The notes beneath the pieces were generated by a model, which saw only the letters and a list, made by a program, of their open reading frames with translations, was not told where the DNA came from and searched no databases. Shown here one piece after another: positions 23,801 through 33,591 of a stretch of 64,000 nt of DNA (position 1 is its first letter; every line of letters begins with the position of its first letter). The position numbers and the translations under genes were made by a program. Location: positions 7,073,001 through 7,137,000 of the forward strand of contig CM055318.2 in the NCBI GenBank assembly GCA_029255685.2, written 5' to 3'. Source of the stretch: Silene conica. Its lineage: Eukaryota > Streptophyta > Magnoliopsida > Caryophyllales > Caryophyllaceae.

Positions 23801-26800
23801 TACCACCACTGCCCCAGGTCAACCACCAGCGACCACGGCCACCCCCATCTACCACCGGCTCCCAGCGGCAACCATCAGTCGTCCTCATCCCAGCCACAAA
23901 CCACCCCCCTCCCCCTCTCTCACCAATCAAAAACACCTTCTTCCCCTCTCTCCGATCACCACAAACTCGACACCACCACGCCCCCACACCTTAGCCCACC
24001 ACTGGAAACCCATGACCCTTCCTCTCGTCATCGTCAGCTCACGTTGCCAACCCTGTCACCATACAGCACCCAATAAAGAACCCAAAACCCTACCTAATAC
24101 AAATAAATAATCTGAAATAAACATAAGGAAAAATATTAATTAGATAAAAATTTGCGATTAATGAATAAAATACATGTTTATTCTCAAAATACTATTCGTA
24201 ATTGGAGAGATTTGATTAATTTGAAATACTGTATGCGTAAGAATTTGAGAGAATTTAGTTCAGAGCTTTTTTGGGTTAGGGGTATGCAAATGGAAATTAT
24301 TGCGCAAAGAATACTACATTGAGTAAAAATTGTACTACGAAAATCAAAATTTTGTTAATTTGAAATATTGTATGCATAAGAATTTGAGAGAATTTAGTTT
24401 AGAGCTTTTTTGGGTTAGGGGTATGCCCATGGAAATTATTGCGCAAAGAGTACGGCTTTGAGTAAAAATCGTAAGACAAAAAGCAATTAAGTAATATATA
24501 AGATAATGATAATGTAAAATTAGTATCAAAACTTGTCTTCAACAAGATGGCAAAAGAATATATATGTATATACGGCAGAAACCTGCCAAAATTTCTTGTT
24601 TTCATCTCGGTACTTGCAACCAACTAGAGCTCCATCTCTCATGTATGTAAATGCAACAACGACCTGCCAAAAAGTACCACGTTAGAAATGGAATAGTAAA
24701 CACTTCATGACAATCTATGTTACTCCGACACTTCGCTTAACTGCATGTCGCGTGTCAAGAGACACGCAACAGCATCCGACACGACACGACACTTTGACAC
24801 TTCGATGTAGACCACAAAATAGGAAAATTCACCCAAAATAGTTGTGTCTGACGCTCCAACACGTGTCAACCAAGACACCGTGCCAGAGAATCGAAGTAAC
24901 AAATCATAACATTTATGCAGTATGATAAAACACATCAAGTATCTTAGTAGCATAACAAAAACTTTAATCAGATGTTGTAACAATTTCATTTGATCATATC
25001 TAAGACTGAATGAAAAGCACACATCTCAATATATACGACATCGAGGAGCTGGCGCCCAACAAATCTCTCAAGTATGTGGAAAAGGCATGATAAAGATCAA
25101 CAGGGTATTATCATTTTATTTCTCTATCTACTTTACTATTATTTCCAATTTTCTTTCCATCTCTTTCTTCACTTGTCATATTTAGTTTTTACCCTCTTGA
25201 TTTCCTTTCTCTAACTCATTTTATTTTGATTACTGTCATTTTTCCCTCTATTTCCTTCGCCTGCTCTCTCTGTTTTTCTTATCTTCCCTCTTTTGTCTGT
25301 CTATTTCTACCTTCTTATCCGTACTGCCTCCTTTAAGTAAGCGTTTTTTTATGATGTTTAATTTTAACGGAGCCTAAATAACTTTAAAGTAAAGCTCTCT
25401 AGTTATTGTTGTTCTTGCTACTATTCTTGTATGCTAGAAAAAACAAAGAATCACATTTCCAAAAATTTACTTTGGCAAATCAAAATAGCACTTATATGCT
25501 ATGTTATCCTGACATTTCACTTAGTTGCCATGCCGTGTGTCCGACACGACACAACACTTCACTTTAAACCAAAAAATTAAAAATCACATAAAATAGCTAT
25601 ATACAACACTTCAACACGCTTCAAACACGACAAAGTTTCAGAGAGTCGGGGTAACACGGCTTATATGTAACCGTTAAATTTCATTCAATTCTGTGGTTTC
25701 AAAGACAGGCTGGTTCTTCATAAATGTCCCAGAGGATAATTTAATGTAGTAAGTATATAGGTGTATGACAATCTGAAGAGATCCCCTGCCTGATAATTGA
25801 CAAACGTAAGTCATAGACCTTTCACCTCGCTTCTATTAAATCACCAAAATGTTTTAACTAAGCTAGGCTATAGAGGATAAATACGATTCCTACACCCTAC
25901 GTCTCCGGCTCAGGGATGTCATATTTACCAACCTTGACAGTTCCACATGAAGAAGTCATTCTATTTGGCTCTGATGTCAATTGTTGGAATAGCAGCGGAA
26001 ATTATAGGCTTCAAATAGAATAATATAAAATATATCTTCACTAAAGTTGAACAAGAAATAATATAGCTGAACAATAAACTAGTATGAAGAAATATGAATG
26101 TCTACGAAAAAAGACTGATTAACTCACTCTATTTGTTCATATATATTGTGACTAACAACCTACAACACTACTACTGCCATTATGTTTTTTACTTTCCTCA
26201 TTTATCATTTCCACATTTAGTAAATACTAAATATTACTCTTATTTCCCACAACCGAACGAGTCAGAATGGCTATATTGAACGAGTTATTGAAAGGTTTGG
26301 GATGAAAGGTGCTAAATCGGTGCTTACTCCATTAGCTCTATATTTTAGGCTTTCTGGAAATCAGTCTCCCACTACAGCAGAAGATAAGGCAAAATATGGA
26401 GTATGTACCTTATGCTAGTGTACATGTGATGTACGCCATGGTGTGTACACGTCCAGATATTCCAGATATTTCACAAGCGGTTAGTGTCGACAGTAGATTC
26501 ATGGAGAATCCGGGAAAGGCGGAGAATGGATTTTGAGGTACTTGAAAGGTACCGTTAACGCTGGGTTGTGTTTTGGTGGAGAAACATGTCAGATAAGTGG
26601 GTTCGTTGATTCAGATTATGCTGTTGATCTAGACAAGACAGAGGGCTGGTTATGTATGGTTATGTATTTAAAATACATGGCGCTCGAGTTGGCGGTCTAT
26701 GTTAGAGGCTACAGTGGCATTATCTACTACAGAGGCCGAGGCCAAAAGGAGTGAAAGAAGCATTGTGGTTGAGGGCTAGATGATTTGGGTATGAAACAAG

Positions 26801-29800
26801 ATTATGTTAAATTGAGTTGTGATAGTTAAAGTGCAATTCACTTGGCTAAAAATCAAGTTCATCATGCTCGAACCAAGCATATTGATGTAAAGTATCACTT
26901 TGTTCGGGATGTCATGGAGGAAGGACATATTTCTCTCACGAAAGTAGATACTAATGAAAATCCTGCGGACATGTTAACCAAGGTGTTGACAGGTGTTAAG
27001 TTCCAACATTGTTTGGACTTGCTTTATATTTTTGCATGTTAAGTCATGTGAATGTGAAGGGGTTGAAAGTGAACTACGACTGCTTAAACCCGATTCAGGG
27101 TACGTAAGCAACCATGATCATTTGGGTGTAACCAGCGACTTAGTTAACGCAATTTGTTCGTCCAAAATTTGATGATTTCAAATTACAAAACGAGGTGGAG
27201 AATTGTGGGAAAATAAAAGTATTATTTAGTATTTACTAAATATGGAAGTGATAAATGAGGAAAGTATAAAACATAATGCAAAGGCAAGTTTCCTCGGTAA
27301 AGTGTGGAGAAATAATAACAAGGATAATTAATTGAAAGGTTTACATTCATGTGGAATGTTATTCACTCAATTAATAGTATGTACGCTACTATAAATTGTT
27401 CGGTAGTTTTGTAAGCTGTTAATCACAATATATATCAACAAATAGAGTGTAACAAGTAGATTGTCATTTAATCAATCTTTGTTCGTAGACATTTATATTT
27501 CTTCATACTAGTTTATTATTCGGCTATATTATTTCTTGTTCAACTTTAGTGAGTATATATTTCATATTATTCTATTTGAAGCCCATAATTTCCGCTACTA
27601 CTCCAACAAGTACAAACAGCAGCAAAGTCTTAGGCCTTGTTTGGATACCAATATAGAAGGGAAAGAGAGGGGAGGAAAAAGGAAGAGAGAATGGAGCAGG
27701 TGATTTTCCATATTTTCTTTGTTGGAGAGGAGATAATTTGGCTTAAAGTAGGGAACGAACGAATAAAGTTTTCTACCAACGAATCTCGTTCCCTACCCTC
27801 AAAATCACTCACCCTCCATTTTGATAACTAAAAAATCGGTTCTTATCATTCCAAATCCCTCTACTCCCTTTCCCTCCAAATCCCCAAACTCAAACACACC
27901 TTCCATATTTTCTTTGTTGGAGAGGAGATAATTTGGCTTAAAGTAGGGAACGAACGAACAAAGTTTTCTACCTCGGTGCATTTTAGGTGTGCCTTTTAGA
28001 CAAGGCTCACCTAACAAGACTAACTAGTACACACTTTCCATATCTTTTAGACAAGGCTCGCCATTTCTTTTCCCCATTATTCTTAACTTTACTCCTTGAC
28101 ATGTAAGCCAATTTGAAAACTCCTAAAAAGGTTGTTGCCTAAAACATATCCAAAAAAATTATTAATGGAAACTGGGGAATCCACATTAAGTTTATCGACT
28201 TTGCACCACAAATTCTGAATCTGGGGATCCTGATCATACGAATTCCCGAACTAGCTATTTTCTGAATAAAGAACCTACATTTCTTATGTAATTTTTCTGG
28301 AATATGATCCTTGGTTTGTCGTATGTTCGATCAAAGAGAAAAACAGACGCAAAGAAAAAAAGAACACCCAATAAATCAAACGATACATGTGTTTCCGGCT
28401 AAATGGACACAAAAAGGGCAAGGAAACCAGTTACTTTATTGCACACTCTAGCCAAACAATAAGTACCTGATGAAGAGTAAAAATGTATGTACCTTATTGC
28501 CATGTTTTTGCTGCAGAACATGATTTCTTCTCAACGTAGAAGAGGTTATCATTCTCATTGCAAAATATGCAAGTAGCTGGCACAACAACAAAAAAATGTA
28601 AGATTATTTTCCTCAAAGTAGAAGCAGCAAACATTCTCTCTGCGGCATATGCAAGTAGCTGGCACAAAAAAGACAAAATTTGTCAATATTTTAACTGAAT
28701 ACATAAAAGGATATCTTAGAATTTTGATACGTCATAGTCACCAAAAACGAAAACATTTCATTTCCAATGGAGCCAGATACTCATTACTCATTACTCATTA
28801 CTCTTTGGTTCTGTATTATGATGAAATACAGCAAAATGGTTCACTAAATTGGTCGTGTTTCTTTCTCTTGTGAGGTACCAGTTCTTTTGATGCAATTCTC
28901 GACGCAATTTTCATGTCAGGTCATTCGGCACAAGTCTCTTTGTGTTTCTAACAGTCTAACACAAGGGTAAGACTATGTACATCCGACCACCCTCCCCTCT
29001 ATTTACCCCGCAATTTGCAGTAGCCATTGAGGCATTTTGGTAATGTTGTTGTAGAGTCACCAAAAAAAATTGAAATGACATCAATTGAGTGAAAATCTAT
29101 TCAACAGTAGATACACGAAGCAGGCGCAGACCTAAATTGTCCTTAACCTATCCGCTGGTAAAGACAAGTGTAATCCAAATAAATATTGGCCATCACATCT
29201 CTGTCAATCTGTCATATTAATTTGATGGCCTGTTGTATATGTTGTAATACATGTTTGTATGCTTGAAAAGTCCATCCATCAAGTCTCCAAACACAAGATA
29301 TCTAAGGACTTCATGAAGAAGGTTATACTCATCTTGCCCCTTATCTAGGATGTATGCCCATTTATTCTAGTGCTACCCTAATCCCCATTTCTAAGGAAGT
29401 ACTAGCTAGAAAAGATTATTCCAACATGAATATGGTCTATAATAGCCTCTAACAAATGTCTGCGCCCCAGCGCTACCTCGTGCAACTTTCGGCACAGTCT
29501 CACACACTATTAACTGCCACCGGTAATTCATAACCTCCTCTTCGAGCAATACAAACGCAATATACAGTAACTTCTAGAAGCATTTCCACTTACTCTAGAT
29601 CCGTTTGTCAATAACCCTAATAAGTGCCAGCCTAATACCAAGAGACAGCTCCATAATCATCTTGTTGATACGAAGGGCACCCTCTTACCCCTTTACTTAT
29701 AAAAATCATCCGTTATGATTAGATCCAACTTTGACTCAACCCTTTAAGAGACATAGACCCTACCCTATAAAGGTTAAACCATTTATAAAGATTATTTAAG

Positions 29801-32534
29801 TGTCTCACCAAAATGACAACAAAAGTTACCTATGAGTCTATGACTCTATGAACATAGATTAGAACAGGAAAGAAGAACACAACAAAGAGGATTCCCTCTA
29901 GGTGGAAAGCACTCGGAGATATAATCTCCACAGGAGATAAGGTTACCTCCGGTGACCTCAACTCACCACCAAGCAGGACAAACACATTAGTATTCCCTTA
30001 AAACATATGTGACTATCAATAAAGCCAAGGGAACGTAATTACTTCATTGCAGAGAGGCTCAAGTCTGAGACTGTCCTTCGCAAGTACTCTCTTTGTAGCT
30101 TTGATAATTTGTTTTGAATTTCCAGTGGCCGGCAAATCATCATCAATAGCCTGCAAACAATATGCACAAGTTTACAGGGGAAGGGTAAGGAAAAGCATAT
30201 TGCAAAGATAAAGTATACAAAGTACGAAAAAAGAAAAAATATCGAAATATTAGTCCAAAGAGGTAAACACGCTAAACCAACATAATGGGAAAAAGATCTA
30301 CCACTGTATGCCCTTGCCAGCCACATTTGCCACGCAGACAGATCCACATCGCATTATTTCTGCAACAAATGTAATCAGGCATAGAAGACAATGAATAGAG
30401 ATGACAAGAGACAGTGAAACAAATACCCGTGAGCACCTATTTTCAAAACTAAGGACTTACAACCCAAATCACCACCACTGCACTGCAAATGATAAAGCAC
30501 AAACACGCAACTGTAAGAATACTGAGGCCTGAGTAAACAACAAATAGTATTACATCCACAGCATACTTTAATTAAAATACAAATAAAATGAGATACTTCT
30601 ATGCTTCAGAAAAAACATTCAATAAAAAGAAAGTAATTTCATAGTATCACACTCTTTGTTTAAAATTCACTCATTAAGCAAAGGTCAGAAATAGGCAAAC
30701 CCACTATGTAATATACAACACATTCTTGATAAAATCAAACACACGCACCGACTTGATAATATGGATTAATATACTGTGCATAAATAAAGGAAAAGAAACG
30801 AACAGCCTAAACATATTATCTCTTTCAAAACAGAGAAAGAATCTGCAACATGTACAACGGTCGACAATACTAGGGTGCTGCTGCTTATCATAATCAACTA
30901 AGTAGTTATTAGGTAGACCTTAGAAGATCAACCCGCACATTTAATGATGTAGCCGTAGTCCAGGAGTGTGTCTCAGTCTTTAGCACTTACAGGGAGGCTA
31001 CTGTATCCAAACCGCAGATTTTATCCCAATGACTAGTACTTATGAACGGCAAGGGAATGAATCTCGGTCTTTAGCTATGTAAAGTATCTTCAATGAGCCA
31101 TTGTGTCACATGGTTTCTAAATCATTGCTTTATTGCATTATAGTCCGAATGTGACACAATGCAATCAGTTAAATGAGATTTAACATGCTAATGTCTAAAC
31201 CCTACCACATTCATTTAACATAAACATGTTCAAATAGCAGATAGGTTAACATAATGACTACCATTGGGCACAATAAACTATTGTACTGTCCTGGCAGAGG
31301 GTCATAATCCTTAATCCCTAGCTCCGTTAATTTCATCATCAGCTTTCTTAGCCTCTCTGTCTGATGGGTCGATCCCGCAAAAGACGCTGCAAGAAAACAG
31401 ATGTAATGTGTGAGATATATTCAGCCTAGCTTCTGATGCATATAGATTGTACTGCAACATATATGTTGTGAAATTAACGATCAAAGTTGAGATAGGTTAA
31501 CCACCAAATTCAAATAGGGACCATAAATTTCTCAGAGGTGGCAGTAAACAACCCTTTTTTGCCTTAAGCTTAAGACGGAGAAAAATGTGACTACTTTTTG
31601 GTAAAAAGTATCCAGCAAAAACAATGTAACACTAGCTACAACATTTTGTCGTTAAATGGTAAATTTATACTCCCTCTATCCCGGCCATTTATTATACTAA
31701 TCCATTTTGGGTGTCTAAATCAATTGTTATAATTTCTATTTTAGGATTGCATTTGATGACCAGTTTTATCCATTTGGTCCACTTGTCCTCTACTAATTAT
31801 CCCTCCCATTTCCTTTGCTATTTGCGACAAAACAAAGGATAACAATTGATCGGCACAGAGCATTACAAAATGCTAATAATTATCCCTCCCATTTCCTTTG
31901 CTATTTGTGACAAAACAAAGGATAACAATTGACCGGCACGGAGCATTACAAAATGCAGTAGGTCTCCTTGCGACCGATATATACGTGGTAAGGTTGTAAC
32001 GGGTCAAGTTCTCCAACTTGTGTTATTGTGTATATAAGACAAAACATTGAAAATACTAAATGCATTGTCTAACCAGGTGGATAATATTTGATTCGTCGCA
32101 AGAACTTGGACGGATATGTCCGTCAAGATGAGAATTTGGGTACAAAATGGCGACATAGGCCACGTGCAAAACAACACCAACACCGCCACCAACAGTCCAA
32201 CACCACCACCAACAACAACAACAACAACAAAATCAACAAAAAGGGTAAGTAAGTAAAAGTACAAAAAAGAGTAAGTAAAAGTACCGGGTCGAGGAATCAT
32301 GGAGTGAGCGGCGGAAGAAAGAGAGGAAGTTCTAATTAGTGTATTAGGAGGAGACTGAAAGCGGGTATTAAAACAAGTAAAAGTTGAAAAAGAGGGTAAA
32401 AAAGGTTTAGTAGAGGAGAGCAGGGAATCGGAAATGGAAGGCAGCGCCATAGAAACAAGACATTTATAGGAGAAGGGAGGTTTTGCATGAAGAATTTTGG
32501 TGTGAGAATGATACAAGGGATGAAGACGAAGCAT
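17852..32534 (-). CDS. TWINKLE-like organellar primase (TOPRIM), helicase half absent
   Basis: Predicted 416-residue DNA primase of the T7 gp4/TWINKLE type, acting in mitochondria and/or plastids. Thirteen GT-AG exons join in phase on the minus strand: 32534-32285, 31386-31262, 30482-30427, 30359-30302, 30150-30043, 28576-28493, 24663-24583, 22128-22063, 21995-21879, 19814-19767, 19682-19597, 19508-19451, 17965-17852. Residues 1-~85 are Ser/Thr-rich and look like a transit peptide. A second Met at 32450 could give a plastid form. A zinc-binding part follows (CPMCSGGD...WICLRGKCGW). TOPRIM motifs are VEGEIDKLSLEEAG and ILATDGDQPGQALAEELARR, then RCWRVKWPKK and DFKDANE. The protein ends ELYPVSDEDGTMRKAQCSDT just before where full TWINKLE enters its DnaB-like helicase. 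It thus resembles the Arabidopsis primase-only paralogue (TWINKY, At1g30660). Introns are large and filled with transposons. Confidence 0.9.
20000..21870. other. large primase intron, nothing recognised
   Basis: This is the 2.06 kb intron between the exons at 21879-21995 and 19767-19814. AT-rich text with no protein similarity, transposon ends or clear repeats that I can defend. Confidence 0.4.
22555..23736. mobile_element. GGACAC-repeat element with 9 bp target duplication
   Basis: The element spans 22564-23727. Its ends are inverted: TAGGTTGCACG on the left, CGTGCAACGTAG on the right. The flanks are ACTACGACC (22555-22563) and ACTACGACT (23728-23736), a 9 bp duplication with one change, which suggests a Mutator-like origin. 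Both subterminal regions are minisatellite-like arrays of GGACACGG or its complement (22575-22655, 23530-23720). The interior holds no convincing protein; an apparent 198-codon frame at 23064-23660 is low-complexity. Confidence 0.65.
24223..24478. repeat. tandem duplication, ~125 bp unit, two copies
   Basis: Copies at 24223-24345 and 24355-24478 share long phrases (GAATTTGAGAGAATTTAGTT, GAGCTTTTTTGGGTTAGGGG, GAAATTATTGCGCAAAGA) with roughly 85-90 % identity. They lie about 100 bases before the primase exon at 24583. Confidence 0.8.
24719..24900. mobile_element. MITE, GTTACTCCGAC family, copy 1
   Basis: 182 bp with inverted ends GTTACTCCGACAC and TCGAAGTAAC, lying in the primase intron between exons 7 and 6. 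The interior is rich in CGACAC/GTGTC phrases. A relative is at 25503-25655. The target duplication is not clear. Confidence 0.5.
25503..25655. mobile_element. MITE, GTTACTCCGAC family, copy 2
   Basis: About 153 bp, beginning GTTATCCTGACATTTC and ending GAGAGTCGGGGTAAC. The interior shares CGACACGACAC and AACACGCTTC-like phrases with copy 1 and is in the same orientation in the same intron. Confidence 0.5.
25890..27608. mobile_element. Ty1/copia fossil with head-to-head LTRs, fragmentary
   Basis: Three parts sit in one primase intron. (a) On the minus strand, an LTR at 26251-25982 ends CCAACA and is followed by ATTGACATCAGAGCC, the tRNA-iMet primer site. A Gag start follows (MTSSCGTVKVGKYDIPEPE, near 25958-25900). 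(b) On the plus strand, at about 26260-27042, there is an RT-end/RNase H fragment (LRYLKGTVNAGLCFGG, SGFVDSDYA, VHHARTKHIDVKYHFVRD, NPADMLTKVL). (c) On the plus strand, a 405 bp LTR at 27204-27608 runs from TGTGGG to CCAACA. The two LTRs are clearly the same family but face opposite ways and differ in length. The element is badly broken and old. No matching target repeat is visible at the two outer ends. Confidence 0.85.
27633..28017. repeat. MITE-like sequence with an internal direct repeat
   Basis: Starts GGCCTTGTTTGGATACC, a typical plant hAT-MITE opening. It contains two near-identical ~72 bp copies at 27706-27779 and 27904-27974 (shared: GGAGAGGAGATAATTTGGCT, TAAAGTAGGGAACGAACGAA). The right boundary is unclear. 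Located in the same primase intron. Confidence 0.55.
28604..28658 (-). pseudogene. decayed tandem copy of the start of primase exon 6
   Basis: Directly upstream of the functional exon (28576-28493), the minus strand repeats the acceptor GTGCCAG and the exon opening CTACTTGCATAT. It then runs on as LLAYAAERMFAASTLRK against LLAYFAMRMITSSTLRR in the real exon. No donor site follows, and reading through it reaches a stop. The real exon was chosen because it has a donor (AATAAG/GTACAT) and keeps frame with both neighbours. The copy keeps the residues ER, which are usual in the family at this place, while the functional exon has MR. Confidence 0.8.
28777..28803. repeat. (ACTCATT)n microsatellite
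   Basis: Three perfect units plus a partial one in a primase intron. Confidence 0.7.
31668..31957. mobile_element. Stowaway-like MITE with duplicated right end
   Basis: Starts ACTCCCTCTATCCCGGCCAT, a Stowaway-type opening. The right portion (CCCTCCCATTTCCTTTGCTA ... GGATAACAATTGAYCGGCAC) is present twice with a ~78 bp period (about 31794-31875 and 31876-31957). Located in primase intron 1. Confidence 0.6.
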
Positions 32535-32927
32535 ATTTCTCAACTGTTTCTGGTTATTAGAATTTAGAAGCAGAAGAAGGAGGCCGTCAAAAATGGGCGC
32601 ACCCCGTCCCTATGTCCTCTCTTCATTTTCAAACAAATTTAAATCTTTGTTTGCTCTTTCAATTATCTACATTTCATTATTGGCGATTTTACGACAAGAG
32701 TTTACTAAAATACTAAGTTTTAAATCAAAATTTACTCAAAATTATCAATAATCTACCAAAGTTTTAAGTAAGTCTAAAGTTGAGTTTTGAAAATTCAAAA
32801 CTCACTCAAGACTTTCGGGGAGTCTTGACCCAACTTTTAATATGATTATCCAATAAGTGGATACCAAGACTAGAGTATGAGATGAGTCTGACGGAGGATG
32901 TATAAAGTTTGGGTGAATCTTAGCATC

Positions 32928-33292
32928 CACATTGAAGAGGATTGTCCATCATCTTAGATGAGGGAGGGTGCTAAGAGGATCTCCTCTTCAATGTGGAACC
33001 AACCTTGAACATCCTCTTTGAAAGAGGAAGTCTTCCTCTATTTTTAGAGGAAGTACAGCTTAGACCCTTGTGTCCACTAACCTATGAAAAAATTGCATGT
33101 AAAATAGAAGAAAAGTGTCCACTAACCTATGAAAAAATTGCATGTAAAATAGAAGAAAAGAAGGAGGTGGATGAAGATACTCGAAAATGGGTTGGATGAG
33201 AGAGCAAGTGATGTGTCAAAAAAAAAGATAGTGAGAGAAAAAAAAATAAGAGGATCTTAACATCCTCTTCAATTCAATGTACATGCTCTTGA
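32928..33292. mobile_element. MITE, AGCATCCACATTGAAGAG family, copy 1
   Basis: The left end is TTAGCATCCACATTGAAGAG and the right end, inverted, is GAGCATGTACATTGAATTGA. The interior contains CATCATCTTAGATGAGGGAGG and a 42 bp tandem duplication at about 33072-33155 (CCACTAACCTATGAAAAAAT, GCATGTAAAATAGAAGAAAA twice). Confidence 0.6.
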
Positions 33293-33591
33293 CAATAAAA
33301 AATAATAAAAATTAGTAGAAAGTTGATGTGGCAGCTTAAACTTTAGAGAGTTTTACGAATAATCATACTCTAAGATATTGCTTTTTTAAGTACGGACTAC
33401 AGAATTTATAAAACGACGACCATTCCCGCCACAAGTAAAATAATACGGTTGGTCACTTCACTCACTTGGTGGGGATTGAATCGGAGTACTCTTGTTTAAA
33501 GAGTGAAGCTTCAACCATTCAATTAATTACCATACCAAAAAAAAAATTATCATTCAATTAATTAAAGATTAATACTTTTAATAAGTACTAA

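Larger units (their letters stand above)
22217..24480. mobile_element. composite repeat element in a primase intron (CAGTACA family)
   Basis: The left side reads CAGTACACATTTTACTCATC, then GCAGTATGCC and CCCCTCTCAC. A relative lies at 39170-39860 with the same opening (CAGTACACAATTTACTCATC) and the inverted counterpart GAGTAAAAAACGTACTGC at its right end. Here the right end is tandemly doubled (24223-24345 and 24355-24478), each ending TTGAGTAAAAAT-like. The element was itself hit by the element at 22564-23727. Class uncertain; the inverted termini suggest a non-autonomous DNA transposon. Confidence 0.5.

Noticed and set aside
25977-27613. Ordinary copia insertion with target duplication
   Set aside because: Flanks TCAAT and AGTAC do not match and the LTRs face opposite directions, so a simple insertion does not explain it.
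32534-32543. Primase start three codons upstream (MRN...)
   Set aside because: That codon is TTG on the minus strand; the first real ATG is at 32534, with an in-frame stop further upstream.
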